Assembly: GCA_019155185.1 (NCBI GenBank)
Contig: CM032794.1
Span: forward strand, 12,502,721-12,566,720
Reading direction: 5' to 3'
DNA: 64,000 bases
Source of the DNA: Beaufortia kweichowensis
Taxonomy: Eukaryota; Chordata; Actinopteri; Cypriniformes; Gastromyzontidae
Shown one piece after another: positions 27,452 through 50,159 of this stretch (position 1 is its first letter; each line of letters opens with the position of its first letter). Position numbers and translations under genes: made by a program. Under the pieces are notes generated by a model. That model was not told the DNA's origin and ran no database searches. It saw only the letters and a program-made list of their open reading frames with translations.

Positions 27452-28064
27452 ACTTACTAAGGTTCTGAATAATATCAAGGACACAAATACAAAATAAATA
27501 TCTGTTGCATTTGTTGCGTAATATTTGTCACATCAAAGGAAGGAAAATATCTCGTCTCACGTCTCGAGAGATTATAAGTATATAAAGCTAGTACAAGCCA
27601 AGTAAAAAAACTCATATTGATTTAATCAATCATATTCTAATAGGTTTATGCATATAAAAATACAGTAGGCTACAATACAAAGAATAATCTTGCCAGGCTA
27701 CCAGTATTTATTTATTTTGTGACAAACACACAAAAAAACAAAGGAAAAGTGTTATGAGGTCTGTGTCAGATTTAATGGTGAAGATATGATTCTGCATATT
27801 AATATTATATGTCTTGCTCCAGCCAAAATGGTTCTGAGTTAAAAAAACTAAATATAAAAAATGTTTTTTTACAAAAATGTGACAAAAAAATGGACTAAAG
27901 TGATTTTACAAACAGAACTAATCAAAATAATACTTTAAAAATAAAAAGCACATGAACAAGTGTCTAAAAACATAGGCATCTACTCGTGTCTGTGTATAGG
28001 AATCCAGATGTGTTTCATCCACATGAGCTTTTTGAATACTTTAAAATGTATTTTCAAGACTACG

Positions 28065-28078
28065 CCACCAGAGGGAGG
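28065..28078 (+). promoter_or_regulatory. CTCF-like motif, plus orientation
   Basis: CCACCAGAGGGAGG matches the CTCF core except at the C after GGG. It is 614 nt downstream of the 27438 motif in the same orientation, 1.2 kb before the mmp2 ATG. Confidence 0.4.
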
Positions 28079-28553
28079 TCTTTACTTTTTGGACTAATCG
28101 AACCTTGAGAAAATCTGCTTACAAACATACAAAAAGATACAAATACAAAAATACAAACTGTCACCTTATCCAATAGCTATTCTAAATGTATTTATTTATT
28201 ATTATATTTTTAAGTGTTATTATGTTCACAAATTACAAAACGTGTGTCAAGAGATAATTATTTTTATCATTTGCATTTTGCTTACACTGCGTACAAATTG
28301 CGTTACAGAGTGTGTGACTAGGCTCAGAAACAAAAACAAATTACAAACGGAAGCATAAAGAAATTTAATGTGTTTGCAGGTTTGGTTAAACTAGTCAGAG
28401 CAACATTTCTGAAAATGTTGTAATACCACTGATCAGTGAGTAAAACGTAGGCTACCTGACATACGCCCATTCACAGAGTTTGTCGACCCCGGATATTACA
28501 ACATTCAAATTAGCCACCCAGCATGCACGTTTATTTCGGCCTTAACTGTGGTT

Positions 28554-28561
28554 TATATAAA
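28554..28561 (+). promoter_or_regulatory. Candidate TATA box upstream of mmp2
   Basis: TATATAAA lies 681 nt upstream of the mmp2 ATG end of its 5' region. Initiation about 30 nt downstream would produce a leader containing the 174-codon ORF that begins at 28619. Whether mmp2 uses this site or starts farther down, in the GC-richer stretch 28960-29110, cannot be decided from sequence. Mammalian MMP2 promoters are generally described as TATA-less, which lowers confidence. Confidence 0.3.
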
Positions 28562-28618
28562 GCACACAAATATTCGCGTGTCACTTTTAATAACTAACCA
28601 CACGCTCTTTCACCAAAA

Positions 28619-29143
28619 ATGGCTAAAAACAAGTACTATTTTACAATTGTTAAGACGCCTGTGTTGAAGCAAACGACGCGTTTCACATCACATGTCCAAC
28701 ATCAAGAATCAGATACAGAAAGTGTCTTTACTAGAAAGTGTTTACAACCAACATCCTTTAATAACACATATAAACTATATTCTTGTTTTGTGCTAACAGT
28801 TCTGTTGTATTGTTTGGTATATATTTGCATCGTACTATGTTTTGTTTGTTTGGCGTATTCTGTTGTGTTTAGTTTGGGTGCAATTTACCAAAACAATTGT
28901 AACAACAATCTTACTTGGCCAAACGTAAACTTCTCCAAACACGATCCAGCCTCTCTGTGTGTATATGATGCGCGCACACAACTCTGCTCGCTCCCGCTGT
29001 CGCGTCTCGGATTTCACAGCTCTTTTGAATTCATGGATCCGGAGGCTGCGCAGTTTGCAGCATCAGAAAAGTGCGTGTGTAAGCAGAACACAGAGCAGCA
29101 CAGACAGACAGACAGAGAGCACTGGAGCAGGATGTGTCGCTGA
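28619..29143 (+). other. 174-codon ORF in the mmp2 upstream region, possible long uORF or orphan gene
   Basis: This is the longest single-frame ORF in the window. It starts with ATG after ACCAAAA (A at -3, G at +4, a good initiation context), 58 nt after a TATATAAA box, and ends 98 nt before the mmp2 ATG. The predicted product has a hydrophobic stretch of about 30 residues near positions 57-90 that could be a membrane helix, then a polar tail rich in Ser, Gln and Arg. I recognise no domain. The frame is T-rich through the hydrophobic part, which naturally favours Cys, Phe, Val and Leu codons, so a chance ORF is quite possible. It could also be read as an inhibitory uORF of mmp2. Confidence 0.25.
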
Positions 29144-29241
29144 GGAGCAGAAAGTACATTTGCAGTGCAGTCGGAAAAACACGTTTTAAAGGCCTGTTTA
29201 CCACCTTATTTTCAACACAGGCATTTCTCAACCGGACCAAA

Positions 29242-40088
<10,847 letters not shown>

Positions 40089-40943
40089 ACATAAGCCAAA
40101 CATTCAGCTCGTGACACTCTGTGCTGACCATCACTAGGTAAACAAGGTCAGCAGTACCTTGCCAAATGACAGCACTCACATTTACCATTCAGCCCCTATT
40201 GGTTAGAGTGTACTTAGAATCAGTGAGTTCTGGCAATTGCCTTGACAAACAAGGCTTTTTATCATTTTTGTTATGGTTCATTTTAATTATGGTTTTATTA
40301 AAAAAAAATTATTTCTTTTTTATTTTAAAAATTTTTATTATTGTGCCTGCCCTTTAACAAATGTAACCTATGTGTGTATCAGATTTTAAAGGACTGCTGA
40401 CATTTCCCATTTGCATATAAAGGTGGAAGTAGTGTCAGTGTAATTTTTTCGATTGTTTGTTTTGTATTAATTTGCACAAAAACATCCATCCAAACGTGTG
40501 TTGAAAGCACAACTGTAATATTTTGATAGTACTAAAGTTCTATTATTAAGGACTTAATTCATGTTTTATTATGTAGCAAATACTATACTTTAAAAACCGC
40601 CTGTGTTTTATAAGAGGACACATTTTATACATGATAATTGTGTTGTTGAACACAGAGACCAAATAACTGTCAAAGCACATCATTTTTGTTAGTCTCATTT
40701 CTATCGTCTCATGATACAGAGAGATTCACGGCACGGGTTGCCTGAAGACTGTATAGGGTTTGTTGCATGATGGACTCATGTCAAGCAAGTATCATGAGAA
40801 TACTGATTAATAATCATTTGTACTACTTTCTCTCTTTTTGTAGTTTTTTAACTGACATATGCAATCTGTTTTTATTTTGTTGTTGTTTTATTATTGTTAT
40901 TATTTTCTATATACTTTGTGCACTTTGTCACTATCTGTCTCAA

Positions 40944-40949
40944 AATAAA
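40944..40949 (+). terminator. Likely polyadenylation signal of mmp2 (AATAAA)
   Basis: Canonical AATAAA 856 nt after the mmp2 stop codon, within a T-rich 3' region (40089 to about 40970). It is the best-placed canonical signal before the lpcat2 upstream region and implies a 3' UTR of roughly 0.88 kb. Confidence 0.55.
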
Positions 40950-41110
40950 TAATAATTATCATTTATGTGGAATTTTAACTTTATAGTATTAGAACGCATT
41001 AAAATAATTTAAATGATATTAGAATAATAAAAAAATAAGTAAAATGGGTATTTTATGAATGATAATGTTTTCCATGTTTACGCGCTACTTCACGAATTAA
41101 TCTAAGCAAA

Positions 41111-41126
41111 CAGCGACCTCTAGTGG
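41111..41126 (-). promoter_or_regulatory. CTCF-like motif, minus orientation, between mmp2 and lpcat2
   Basis: On the minus strand this reads CCACTAGAGGTCGCTG, one mismatch (T for G) from the CTCF core. It lies just past the mmp2 polyadenylation signal and faces the plus-oriented motifs upstream of mmp2. Confidence 0.35.
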
Positions 41127-41559
41127 TTCATTCAGCACAGCTCCCATATAATAATGCTGCAGTTTTGCTTAGAACCGTTATATTTAGGTATGTCTCCTGG
41201 GTAGTTTATGATGTAAAATATTGTAATATGAATGTTTTATTTTGCCATTAAAGGACAAGAATATATGTCTTTTTCCGCCACCATCGACAATAACTTTCCG
41301 TTAAGAGGAAGTTGCCTTTTTTTAGTTTGGTTTCCAAGCGTTTTGGCGTTTGTCAGTTTTGCACCCATGTTTTAAATCGCTAGTCTCCTTTCGAGGATAA
41401 CAAGGATAGCAACAACTCTTTTGAATGGTTACTACAGGTCAGGCTAAATAGGATTATGTGTGTAATAGGTGGGGCTTAAACGCGCACGGGCTGTGTCTCA
41501 AAAGCGACCGAGCTGACTACCTAGATTACAAGCGCGTGCAGAGCAATCCTTACGAAAAT

Positions 41560-41725
41560 AACTATGGATTAACTAGTAACAATAGTGTTTTTGGCTCATT
41601 TGCAGGAAAAACAAATGTACTATGGTCTCGCTATAATATCCATAGTTTACCCATGGTGGTTGCAGTAAAACTATAGTAGTGCAAATGGTCGAAAATCTCT
41701 CAAAGAACACGGTTACTACACTTTT
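41560..41725. repeat. Probable MITE remnant upstream of lpcat2
   Basis: Recurring TAACTATGG / CCATAGTTTACCCATGG / AAACTATAGTA units with inverted arrangement resemble a common teleost short inverted-repeat element. It lies 190-350 nt upstream of the lpcat2 ATG and so could fall in the promoter or 5' UTR. Edges are uncertain. Confidence 0.45.
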
Positions 41726-41849
41726 GCTAAAGTTTAATAAAACCCTGCTTAATTTTTCCAAGTGTCAATCCAGCTAAATCCAAACTCTATGTACTCTAGT
41801 ATGCTATCTAGTTAGGCGGCTCGTTAGGTTTTGCGTCACAGCCGCACAG

Positions 41850-43568
41850 ATGGGTGTTGTGTGGTACGTTGGGAAGTGTTTGACAGATGAAGACGCTGCT
41901 GTGATCAGTGAAGATGCCGCCGCAGAGAGTGCTCGCGCTGCCCAGACAACAGTCCCTGCACCTGCCGGCTGTCCTCAATCCATTCGTGCACGACCTGAAA
42001 CTGACCAAAGCCGAGAAGATCAAAGTGAGTTTGTACTCTTCACTTATTCATACCACAATCAATATACGAGACCTCAGACCTGCTACTTGCTGTTTTGAAA
42101 CTTTGATTATAACAGTATGATATAGATACATTGTGCTCCATCTAGGTTGCTCCAATATGCAAATGAATGTATTCATGTTTAGAGATTGTAATCTGGAACA
42201 CTGGGTAATGTGGGGCACCAAAACACTGATGTGTGCAAATCTTGCTCCATCAGATTACCTCATTACAATCTAGCAATATGTGATAAAGTTCCTTTGTGTT
42301 AGCAATTACAGTGAATGCAGCAGCTGAAAGTGAAAAACATGTCACCTACTTCAGCCTATTGTTTGTTTTATGCCTATTACTCATTACAACCAAAGTTTAG
42401 CTGGTGTAGTTAAGTGGAATCATGTTAGTGAAGTTAAATTCCTCCTGTCTTGCCTTTAATCCAAATAATATCAAGCAGTTAGATTTGACACTTCGAGTTT
42501 GTCTGTTTATCCTCTCATCTGTAGTGTATTCTTCTGGGAATCATCCTCGTGCCGATCCGTTGTATTTTCCTGCTTCTCGTCCTGATGGTCATGTGGCCGG
42601 TTGCCGTCATGATAACATTCAGACAACCTCTGAAAGGAGTCGTGGAGCCCATGAACGGCTGGAGAAGGTAAATACTGTACATTCATCCTACATACCAGCA
42701 CTGGATTTACGTAGCAACTTTGATCAGCCATGTCTGGTTGTCACCTCTGTCCTCAAAAGGTTGCTAACTATATTCAGTACATATTTTAGTTTCCTTTAGT
42801 AGTGGATTTACATTTCAAAGTCATCTCCGAATACACTAAGAGGCACTTTTTCTAATTATGTCATGTTTAAACATGTATGAACCAATTTATTTGGTATGTG
42901 TGGAAAATTACTTCCTGATTTGCTACCTGCTAAAGAGGAATTGTTGAACATAATAAATGTCCATTTAAAGTTATTGGTGACGTTGTGTGCGTTGGGGTCT
43001 GTGTGGTTTTGTGTGGGTGTGCAAAGACAGGTTTCTTCTTAAATATAAATAGACGTGTGAGTTCCTGAACATTCATGGACATTGTGGTTTTCATATCAGA
43101 GGGTGCAAATATTTGGTACATTACAGAGTTTCTGGATTAAATACTATTTCACTGTTTACTGACCTGTTGCAAAATCATGCGAACCCTTCCTCTGTTTCTT
43201 AGGGTTTCTCAGAAATGACTTAATTTGCTGATTTCTATTTCTGATCAGATTGGCCACTAGATTACTTATCTTTTAGCATATAGGAGCACGGCTGTTGCTG
43301 TTGGAAGGATGTGGTTACTGATTAATTGATAAAATAACGTGTTGATCTGACACCTGATGAGAACACCAGTGTGAAAGCTGGACGTTAAAACAAAGGTTTT
43401 GTGTCTGTGTGCACACGGATCAATTGCCTGTTGGCTCATTTATAATAATTAAAAGTTTTGTGTGTTCGTGGGCAGGTTTCTACGTCAAAGAGTGATGACC
43501 TTCCTAGGCCGGATGTATTTCTTCGGGATGGGCTTCAGGGTGGTAGTGAAGGGCAAACAGGCCAGTAG
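41850..43568 (+). other. Alternate-frame ORF overlapping lpcat2 exons 1-3 (136 codons when spliced)
   Basis: An ATG at 41850, 64 nt upstream of the lpcat2 start and in another frame, stays open through the rest of exon 1 (to 42024), all of exon 2 (42525-42667) and into exon 3 (from 43476), stopping at TAG 43566-43568. The spliced length is 136 codons. It would be an upstream-overlapping ORF only if transcription starts before 41850. Initiation context is C at -3 and G at +4, weaker at -3 than the main ATG (A at -3). The product is hydrophilic, rich in Ala, Asp, Glu, Ser and Arg, and unrelated to known domains as far as I can see. Confidence 0.3.
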
Positions 43569-46500
43569 TGCGGAGGCTCCGATTCTAGCCGTGGCTCCTC
43601 ACTCTTCTTTCTTCGATGCCATCGTCAGTGTTGAAGCTGGTCTGCCCTCTACTGTTTCCCGATCAGAGTCATTGGAAGCACCAGTCTTTGGCAGTCAGTA
43701 ATCAATAAATATTTATATTATACGTTTATACACAAGGGAACACAGCAGGGATGGGCTACACCTTTTTTCTATTTTTACAGTGTATAGACTGTGTAATTCA
43801 GTCAGGTTTATATTAGGAACACAGATACTGCAGTCCACATAAAGAACTTAAACAGGAGCAGGTGGTTTCTTATACTTACAGACAATAGTGGAGTAATGTA
43901 AGCAGGGCAGAGGTCTGTGTGGAAGTGTGGAATTTCCTGTAAAAAAATGAAGTCAGAACATTTTTAAGTCAGGTTTGGTGTGTTATTACTGTATGTTGTT
44001 TTATGTTAAGATCATGTTATGCTCCTCAGGGTTTTTGAGCTGTGTGCAGCCGGTGCTTGTTTCCCGCAAAGATCCAGATTCTCGAAAAAACACTATTCTT
44101 GAGATTGAGAGAAGAGCAAAGTCAGGGGGCCACTGGCAACAGGTGAGTTTCTGCACTGAATCCGTCATGCTTGATTAACCACTTATGATTAAGTTGCCAT
44201 AACACCATCTGCTATTTTATTGTCAAAAGTGAGTTTAAAATGGTAAGAGAGGTTGTAATTTCAGACCAACAAAGTTTTAAGTTTTGAAAGCAGGAAATTA
44301 CCCTCGAGACCGAGTGAACTTCCTCAGTGAAAGGGATGTCCGGTTGCTAAATTTCCTTAATAAAAATCTTATCTCAAAGATTGTTGCAACATTGTAGATA
44401 TTTAATTGCTTTTGTGGGTTTAAATGCACATATTATGTGTTCAATTTCAAGTGTTTTAAAAAGCAAACCATAACATTATGTAATGTAATAAATTGCATAC
44501 AATATTGCTATATTATATAGTTAAGATAATACAGTAGATAAATGTACCACTGAACCATCACTGGTTTTGGTTTTGTTCTAGGTCCTGCTTTTTCCTGAAG
44601 GAACGTGTACAAACAGATCATGTCTCATTACTTTTAAACAAGGTTAGAGTTTGTTTTGATTTTTTTAATTGTATTGTAAAAAGGTACATTTCGGTTCTAG
44701 ATAACATTCCTAGTAATGCAAATAACAGTTAAGCCACCAGCACATAATAAAAAAGAACGAGTGTGTTGTGTTCGTGCGTATAGTATTCTGTACTCACGAA
44801 GTATTCAGTATTCTGACAAATTTTGTCAGCAGATCATTGCAATGTTTATTGTTGTTATATGTGTGTTCTATATTGAGGTCCAATCAAAAGGACAGTGTTT
44901 GTTCACTAATAATCTTTAATTACTTTTGTCCAACTCATGAGATAGCTGTGACCTGAAATGTAGAACATGAAGTTGTCAATAGATTGTCAGACAGGCATTT
45001 GTACTGAGCTGTTGATTTAGGATGTAGGTGACCAAGGTTAAAAAAACAGAATGAACAAAAGGTGCTTATGTGTTACTCTTTCTGCCCCATAGGTGCCTTT
45101 ATCCCAGGGGTCCCGGTACAACCTGTTCTTATCAGATACCCAAATAAGCTGGTCAGTATGAAGGCAACAGAAATCTCGTGCTGAAATCTTGCATGTTAAT
45201 ACCTCAGTTACTGCTGCCAAACTAAAAGAAGTATGAAATAAAACGGTGAAATGATGTATAAACGCAAGAATTTTAACATGGAATACAAATGTGTAAAATA
45301 ATGTATTAATACTGGAGTCTTCTGGCAAACTTGGACATAATACATATTTAAAGGATCTTCCAGTCGTTCGCTGCTAGAATATGTATTTTACACAAGTAAT
45401 ATATATTATTAAAATATTTTATTTAATTTTTGTGGATTAATATTTAATAATAATGCAATATTTTTCTTCTTATACTTACAGGACACAGTCACATGGACAT
45501 GGCAGGGCCCAAAAGTGTAAGTAATAATAAACTTAAACAAAGCCAAAGCATACAACTGACAGTATACTTAAAGTCACAAAATTAAGCAGGTCAAGAAAAA
45601 TATCATCAGATTAAGACACCAAGCGGATGTATTGAACACTGTGTCTAGCCTGCTGCTTGACTAAATTATCAGTATTCAATCTCAACTTTCTTCATCTACA
45701 CAACAAATCTTGCACATCACTTTAGATTTTCACATATGTTGTAAATGCAGTTGCACAGTCGTGTGTAAAAAGAAGCAATGCTTCCTGAGAGTGCTGTTCA
45801 TTTGGAATCTCACCACAAGTTCCTGTTTTAGGGCCAAACTACTGCTGCTTACACTCTGTCAGCTCTATACAACAGTGGAGATTGAGGTCAGTGTCGGGTT
45901 TTTTATAATATTCTCTCATTGTGGAACATCAATTTATTAAAACTTATAAAGAGATAGTTAGCCTTTTTTAATTTTTATTAAATCAAAATTCTGTCATGTG
46001 TTCTTCACCCTCATGCAAAAACTGTATGACTTTCTTTCTTGTGCAAAACACAAAAGAAGATATTTTAAATAATATTTGTAACCAAACAGTGATACAATGA
46101 TATTTATCAATGACTATTATAGGGAATCAAAACCACAGAAGAAAGAGTCATATACAGGTTTAAACAACATGAGAGTAAATAAATAAATAAAAATGATTTT
46201 CACTTTTTAAAGTAACTGTGGAGAGCTTTGTTTTTGGTCACAAACCTAAAGCCCAAGTTCTAAAAATAGCTAACCAACAATTATGCAAATCATTTTAGTA
46301 CATATCTGATTGTGTCTGTATTTTAGTTTCTGCCTCCTCGGATTCCTACCGAGACAGAGAAAAAGTGTCCTACAAAGTTTGCTCAGTCAGTGAGAGCCAT
46401 CATGGCAGCGTAAGCATGCAGTGTTCCATCTCTTATGTCTCTTATGGATTATCCGATTTTGTATTTGGTATATAAATTTGCAATGTACATCTACAATGTG

Positions 46501-48013
46501 TATAACAATGTTTAAATAGTGCTAAATTACTCACCAGTGTGTATTATGTATGTGTGTGTGTGTATTATTAGGTCTTTGGGCCTGCCAGTCACAGACCACA
46601 CTTATGAAGACTGTCGTCTGATGATCGCAGCTGGAGAACTGACTCTGCCTATGGAGGCAGGACTCGTGGAGTTTACAAAGATCAGCAGGAAATTGGAGTA
46701 TGGTAGTTTATTATAAAATGCGTTAGAAATTGATTTCGATATTTTGTGATAATGACATTTTCTAAGGCTCACAACATTTAACCCAAAGCTTTTTCTGTTT
46801 CGGTTGTAAATTCAGACTAAAATGGGACAATGTGAAGAAGGAGCTGGAAAGTTTTGCAAACATAGCCTGTTCCTGTAAAGGTGGAAGGATCACAATTACA
46901 GAGTTTGCCAGCTTCCTCAAACTACCCGTCAGTCCCGTTTTACAGGAGCTCTTCTCTCTGTTTGACAGGGTGAGTGTGACCACAATTAACCCCTTGGTTA
47001 GAAACAAAAGAGAACGAATGCATGTATGAGCTGCTTTTAAAATGTAATAAATGTACATTCATTTTTGAGACTGGAGACATAACATTATGTTGCTTCATTT
47101 ATATATAATACATTTCTATATTACATTATATCTTGCCTATTTAAAGCTCATGTTTCCTGTGTCTCTGTGTAGAATGGAGATGGCACTATTGATTTCAGAG
47201 AGTATGTCATTGGTGTCACAGTTCTGTGTCAGCCGGTTAATAACGAGGATGTAATTAAGACTGCTTTTAAGGTAATGATATCACAAATACTACTGATATT
47301 ATTTTAAGAGCATGCATACAATAAATTCTTAAACTGTATGTCTGTAAATTCAGACTAGATTTGTGTTGTGGTTATGTGCCGTTAAACCATAAATGTAACA
47401 ACACTAGTGGTTAACAGAAACACAAACTACTGAATAAAGAGAAACCACATGCTACAAGTCACAGTCATGTGATTTACTTTCACAATTCCCTTTGTAGCTT
47501 TTTGACATTGATGAGGACAACTGTATCACACGAGAGGAGTTCACCAGTTTGCTACGCTCTGCTCTTGGGGTGTGTGATCTTGATGTCCAAGGCCTTTTCA
47601 CAGAGATTGATGCAGATGGATCAGGACTTATAACTTACGGTCTGTATGCCAAATTTCGTGAATTAGTCGGGTGATGAGAAACCTACTACTGCTCAGACAA
47701 AAGCTGAATATATCTGTAGATTCGCAATGACCTATAGAGCATGATATACGATCATTACTGTATGCCAGTTATCAATCTGTTTCCACTTCCTGTTGAGTAA
47801 GCAAACTGATTATATCTCTTTCTCACAGATGAGTTCCGTTCCTTCGCTCTCACCCACCCTGAGTATGCCAAGCTCTTCACCACCTACATCGAGTTACAGC
47901 GATACCAGGCTCTCCAGGGGGAGGAGCCAAAATACAACACCTCTTCTAACTGCTGTACCGCTTCTCATGATGATCTCCAAGAGGACAGTACCTCTGATAA
48001 GAAAGATGACTGA
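41914..48013 (+). CDS. lpcat2: Lysophosphatidylcholine acyltransferase 2 (lyso-PAF acetyltransferase), 14 coding exons
   Basis: Integral ER/lipid-droplet enzyme that acylates lysophosphatidylcholine and acetylates lyso-PAF. Coding exons: 41914-42024, 42525-42667, 43476-43693, 44030-44142, 44582-44642, 45093-45151, 45482-45516, 45832-45886, 46327-46409, 46572-46697, 46816-46969, 47173-47271, 47498-47639, 47829-48013. They sum to 1584 nt, 527 aa plus TGA (human 544 aa). The start at 41914 (AAG-ATG-CCG) follows an in-frame TGA at 41902, so no longer N-terminus is available in this frame. A hydrophobic membrane segment spans about 38-68. The acyltransferase motif HSSFFD (His127-Asp132) is intact, as is the substrate-site motif EGTCTNR (201-207). 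EF-hand loops are at Asp385-Glu396 and Asp422-Glu433; a third complete loop is at Asp457-Glu468. The C-terminus DKKDD, an ER-retrieval-like dilysine tail, is identical to human LPCAT2. Several donors are weak (GTCAGT, GTTAGA, GTCTGT). No AATAAA follows closely; ATTAAA at 48065-48070 is the nearest variant. Confidence 0.96.
45951..46215. repeat. Dispersed palindromic fish repeat, copy 2, lpcat2 intron 8
   Basis: It contains CACCCTCATGCAAAAACTGT, ATGACTTTCTTTCTTG and AACACAAAAGAAGATATTTT, then an inverted half with CACAGAAGAAAGAGTCATAT and ATGAGAGTAAATAAATAAA. It is the same family as the element at 2695-2908, more complete but diverged. It ends about 110 nt before the exon 9 acceptor. Confidence 0.6.
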
Positions 48014-48305
48014 CACGGCCAGAGAAGGTGAAGCAACAAAAGTGAAAGTGCTTTCAACTGTAAGATTAAAGTTCTGACAAGCCATTAGACAACGTGCCTG
48101 GAGTGCACCCCATTAAGTATATTATGAACTATTTAATGTTTTATTTAAAGGCTTTTTGATTAGTGTTTACAAAATGTGAATATGTATAAACATGCTATAT
48201 ACTTTTTATCATAAGGTAGTTATTTAGCTTTTTTACATAAAGTTTGTGGGTCCAACTTAATTTTTCAGTTACTTCATTATTTGATTTAATTCCCAGTGAC
48301 AACAC

Positions 48306-48370
48306 ATATAAAAAAGGATGGAAGTCGCTTTGGATAAAAGTATCTGCCAAATACATAAATGTAAGTGTAA
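48306..48370 (+). repeat. SINE tail fragment
   Basis: The sequence GTCGCTTTGGATAAAAGTAT followed by CTGCCAAATACATAAATG is the widespread teleost SINE 3' tail. No tRNA-like head precedes it, so this is a truncated copy about 300 nt downstream of the lpcat2 stop codon. Confidence 0.5.
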
Positions 48371-49126
48371 TTCAGAAGTATAATTTGTAGACATCTAATA
48401 GAAAAAGTTCAGAAAAAGTTCAAGTACATGGATATCTTAAAAAGATATCCATTAAAAGGAAGATGGTCAAAAGTGTTTTTCTAAAAGTGAATATTTTAAA
48501 CAATAGATGAAAGTGATTTAATATAATATAAGTCATTTCTTATACATAATTCTCCCTTCCTTTTCTGTGCTCAGAGCCTTTGATGCAGTAAGTGTGTTTG
48601 CAATCAAAGGTTTTGCTTTGCATCTTGTTTTTATTTGCATTCCAATTGAGAGGAGATGTTGCTGACTTAGCGTTCTGTCCCTGCTGCTTGTTCAGACTAA
48701 TACTCTGTTGCATCCACTGAAAATAGGCCAATTTGTGAGCAAACAGGCAACACAACACGCCCACAACAGCATGCACTGGGGGCTTGGTTCCAAACGATCC
48801 CACTGCAGTGGTATTTGTTTAGCAGTGCAGGATGCAATTATGATTTCTGTTAACACAGCAAAGTTACCTTATTTTGCAATTAAAAAATCCTTTGAATTTC
48901 AACTCTTATTTGTTGTGCCTTTTATGTTTGACTTTATGAACACTTGTTAGAAGAGTTTTATGCTTGTATTAATCATCAAGAGACATGGTAGAAAAACTGC
49001 TTAAGTAGACTGTTACAAAAAGTGTTATACTTAAAACGTCCACTAGGTGTCAGCAGATCCCAGTGTAAAAACTGGTCTTAATGAAGCAGCTCATTTCATT
49101 TCTAGATCAAGGTGTCAGTCAGTACA

Positions 49127-49328
49127 GGGACCGGTTGCATAAACTGTTTAGACTAGTCTTAAAAAGTTAGTCATCATTTTTTTCTCAAGGCTTTTTGCAA
49201 ATTGGTTGATCGCTCTAATTTAAATCCGAAAAGCTAGACTGATTACTTCTTGGCTAACTGCTAGCTGGTCAAACTAGTTCTTAAGACACAGTCTTATCAT
49301 GGTGGCTATGCTTATGCAACTGGCCCCA
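49127..49328. mobile_element. MITE-like element with terminal inverted repeats
   Basis: The left end GGGACCGGTTGCATAAAC is mirrored by the right end, whose reverse complement reads GGGGCCAGTTGCATAAGC. The interior also shows inverted symmetry (GACTAGTCTTAA against TTCTTAAGACACAGTC). Length is about 200 bp with no coding capacity. I could not define a confident target duplication. It lies in the lpcat2-slc6a2 intergenic region. Confidence 0.65.
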
Positions 49329-50159
49329 GATCTGTAATGAGTGTGAGATATGTATATCTCCAATAGTGTATGTAGTATTGGCTATATTTAATGGAACCTC
49401 TTGATACATATGCGTGAAGTATTAAATATGATAGCAGGTATATAGTATTCTGTCACTTATCAAGAGTCACAAGTTATTATAAAGTATCACATAGTGTGTA
49501 ACACAAAGGCCAAAGATCATGTTACATAGAACTTTTACCATTAGTTTCACTAGAATTTTGTTAGTTTGTCCTTTTGCTTTCTCCCAACACTCCTAACAGC
49601 ATGGGTCAAAGTCAAACATCATCAATAGCTTATACAGTTATAAATTATAAAGAAGACTGGCAAAGATTCAGAACGATTCAGTACTAATGGCAAGCAGGTT
49701 CATCATTACGCAGGTTATATAATGCACATTTAAAGTGCTAAGTTGTGATATATTAAAAACAAGTTACACATTATTGGACATTCTTTACAGCAGCAAGAAT
49801 AGGAAGTATGAGTGACTTACGGAGTGCTTTTGTCAATATAATATCATGAGAGAGCAGGTCAGGGACGATTGTACTGATGATGTCCTATGAGAAGCTAATG
49901 TTCTCTCTCGTCAGATACAGCAGGATGAAGGATGAGATTGTGTTCACTTCATTAGAGTCCTGCTGTTTCACACGCTGCGATAACCAGCTGTGATTTCCAC
50001 CGTCAATTTGTTTTAACCTTTTCAAACAAGAGGGGGGCATTTCATTTTAATCACAATTGATGAGATTGCATGGAATCAATTAAGTCACATCATTGTTACT
50101 GTTTCTCCTTTTCTCTCTTTCACTCACACTCTCTTCCCCTTCGTACACAATATTGCTGC

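Larger units (their letters stand above)
20001..28500. other. Non-coding desert, third part, up to the mmp2 promoter region
   Basis: No gene recognised. The longest ORF (20110-20538, 142 codons) has no recognisable domain and sits in AT-rich sequence. Contents: candidate element 21540-21900, repeat copy 22197-22460, CpG-rich patch 25140-25510, and CTCF-like motifs at 23496, 27438 and 28065. Stretches 22250-22720 and 24300-24900 are extremely AT-rich. Confidence 0.7.
40950..41849. other. mmp2-lpcat2 intergenic region and lpcat2 promoter area
   Basis: About 0.9 kb separates the mmp2 polyadenylation signal from the first lpcat2 upstream ATG. It holds the minus-strand CTCF-like motif, an ETS-like GAGGAAGT (41304-41311), CpG-containing sequence at 41475-41540, and the MITE remnant at 41560-41725. 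No TATA box is evident near lpcat2. Confidence 0.6.

Noticed and set aside
1..28500. CRISPR arrays, operons or a novel prokaryote-type system
   Set aside because: Vertebrate intron-containing DNA; no spaced direct repeats or clustered ORFs of that kind.
41850..41913. ATG at 41850 as the Lpcat2 start
   Set aside because: It is out of frame with the conserved Lpcat2 sequence. The main frame has a stop at 41902, so 41914 is the first usable ATG.
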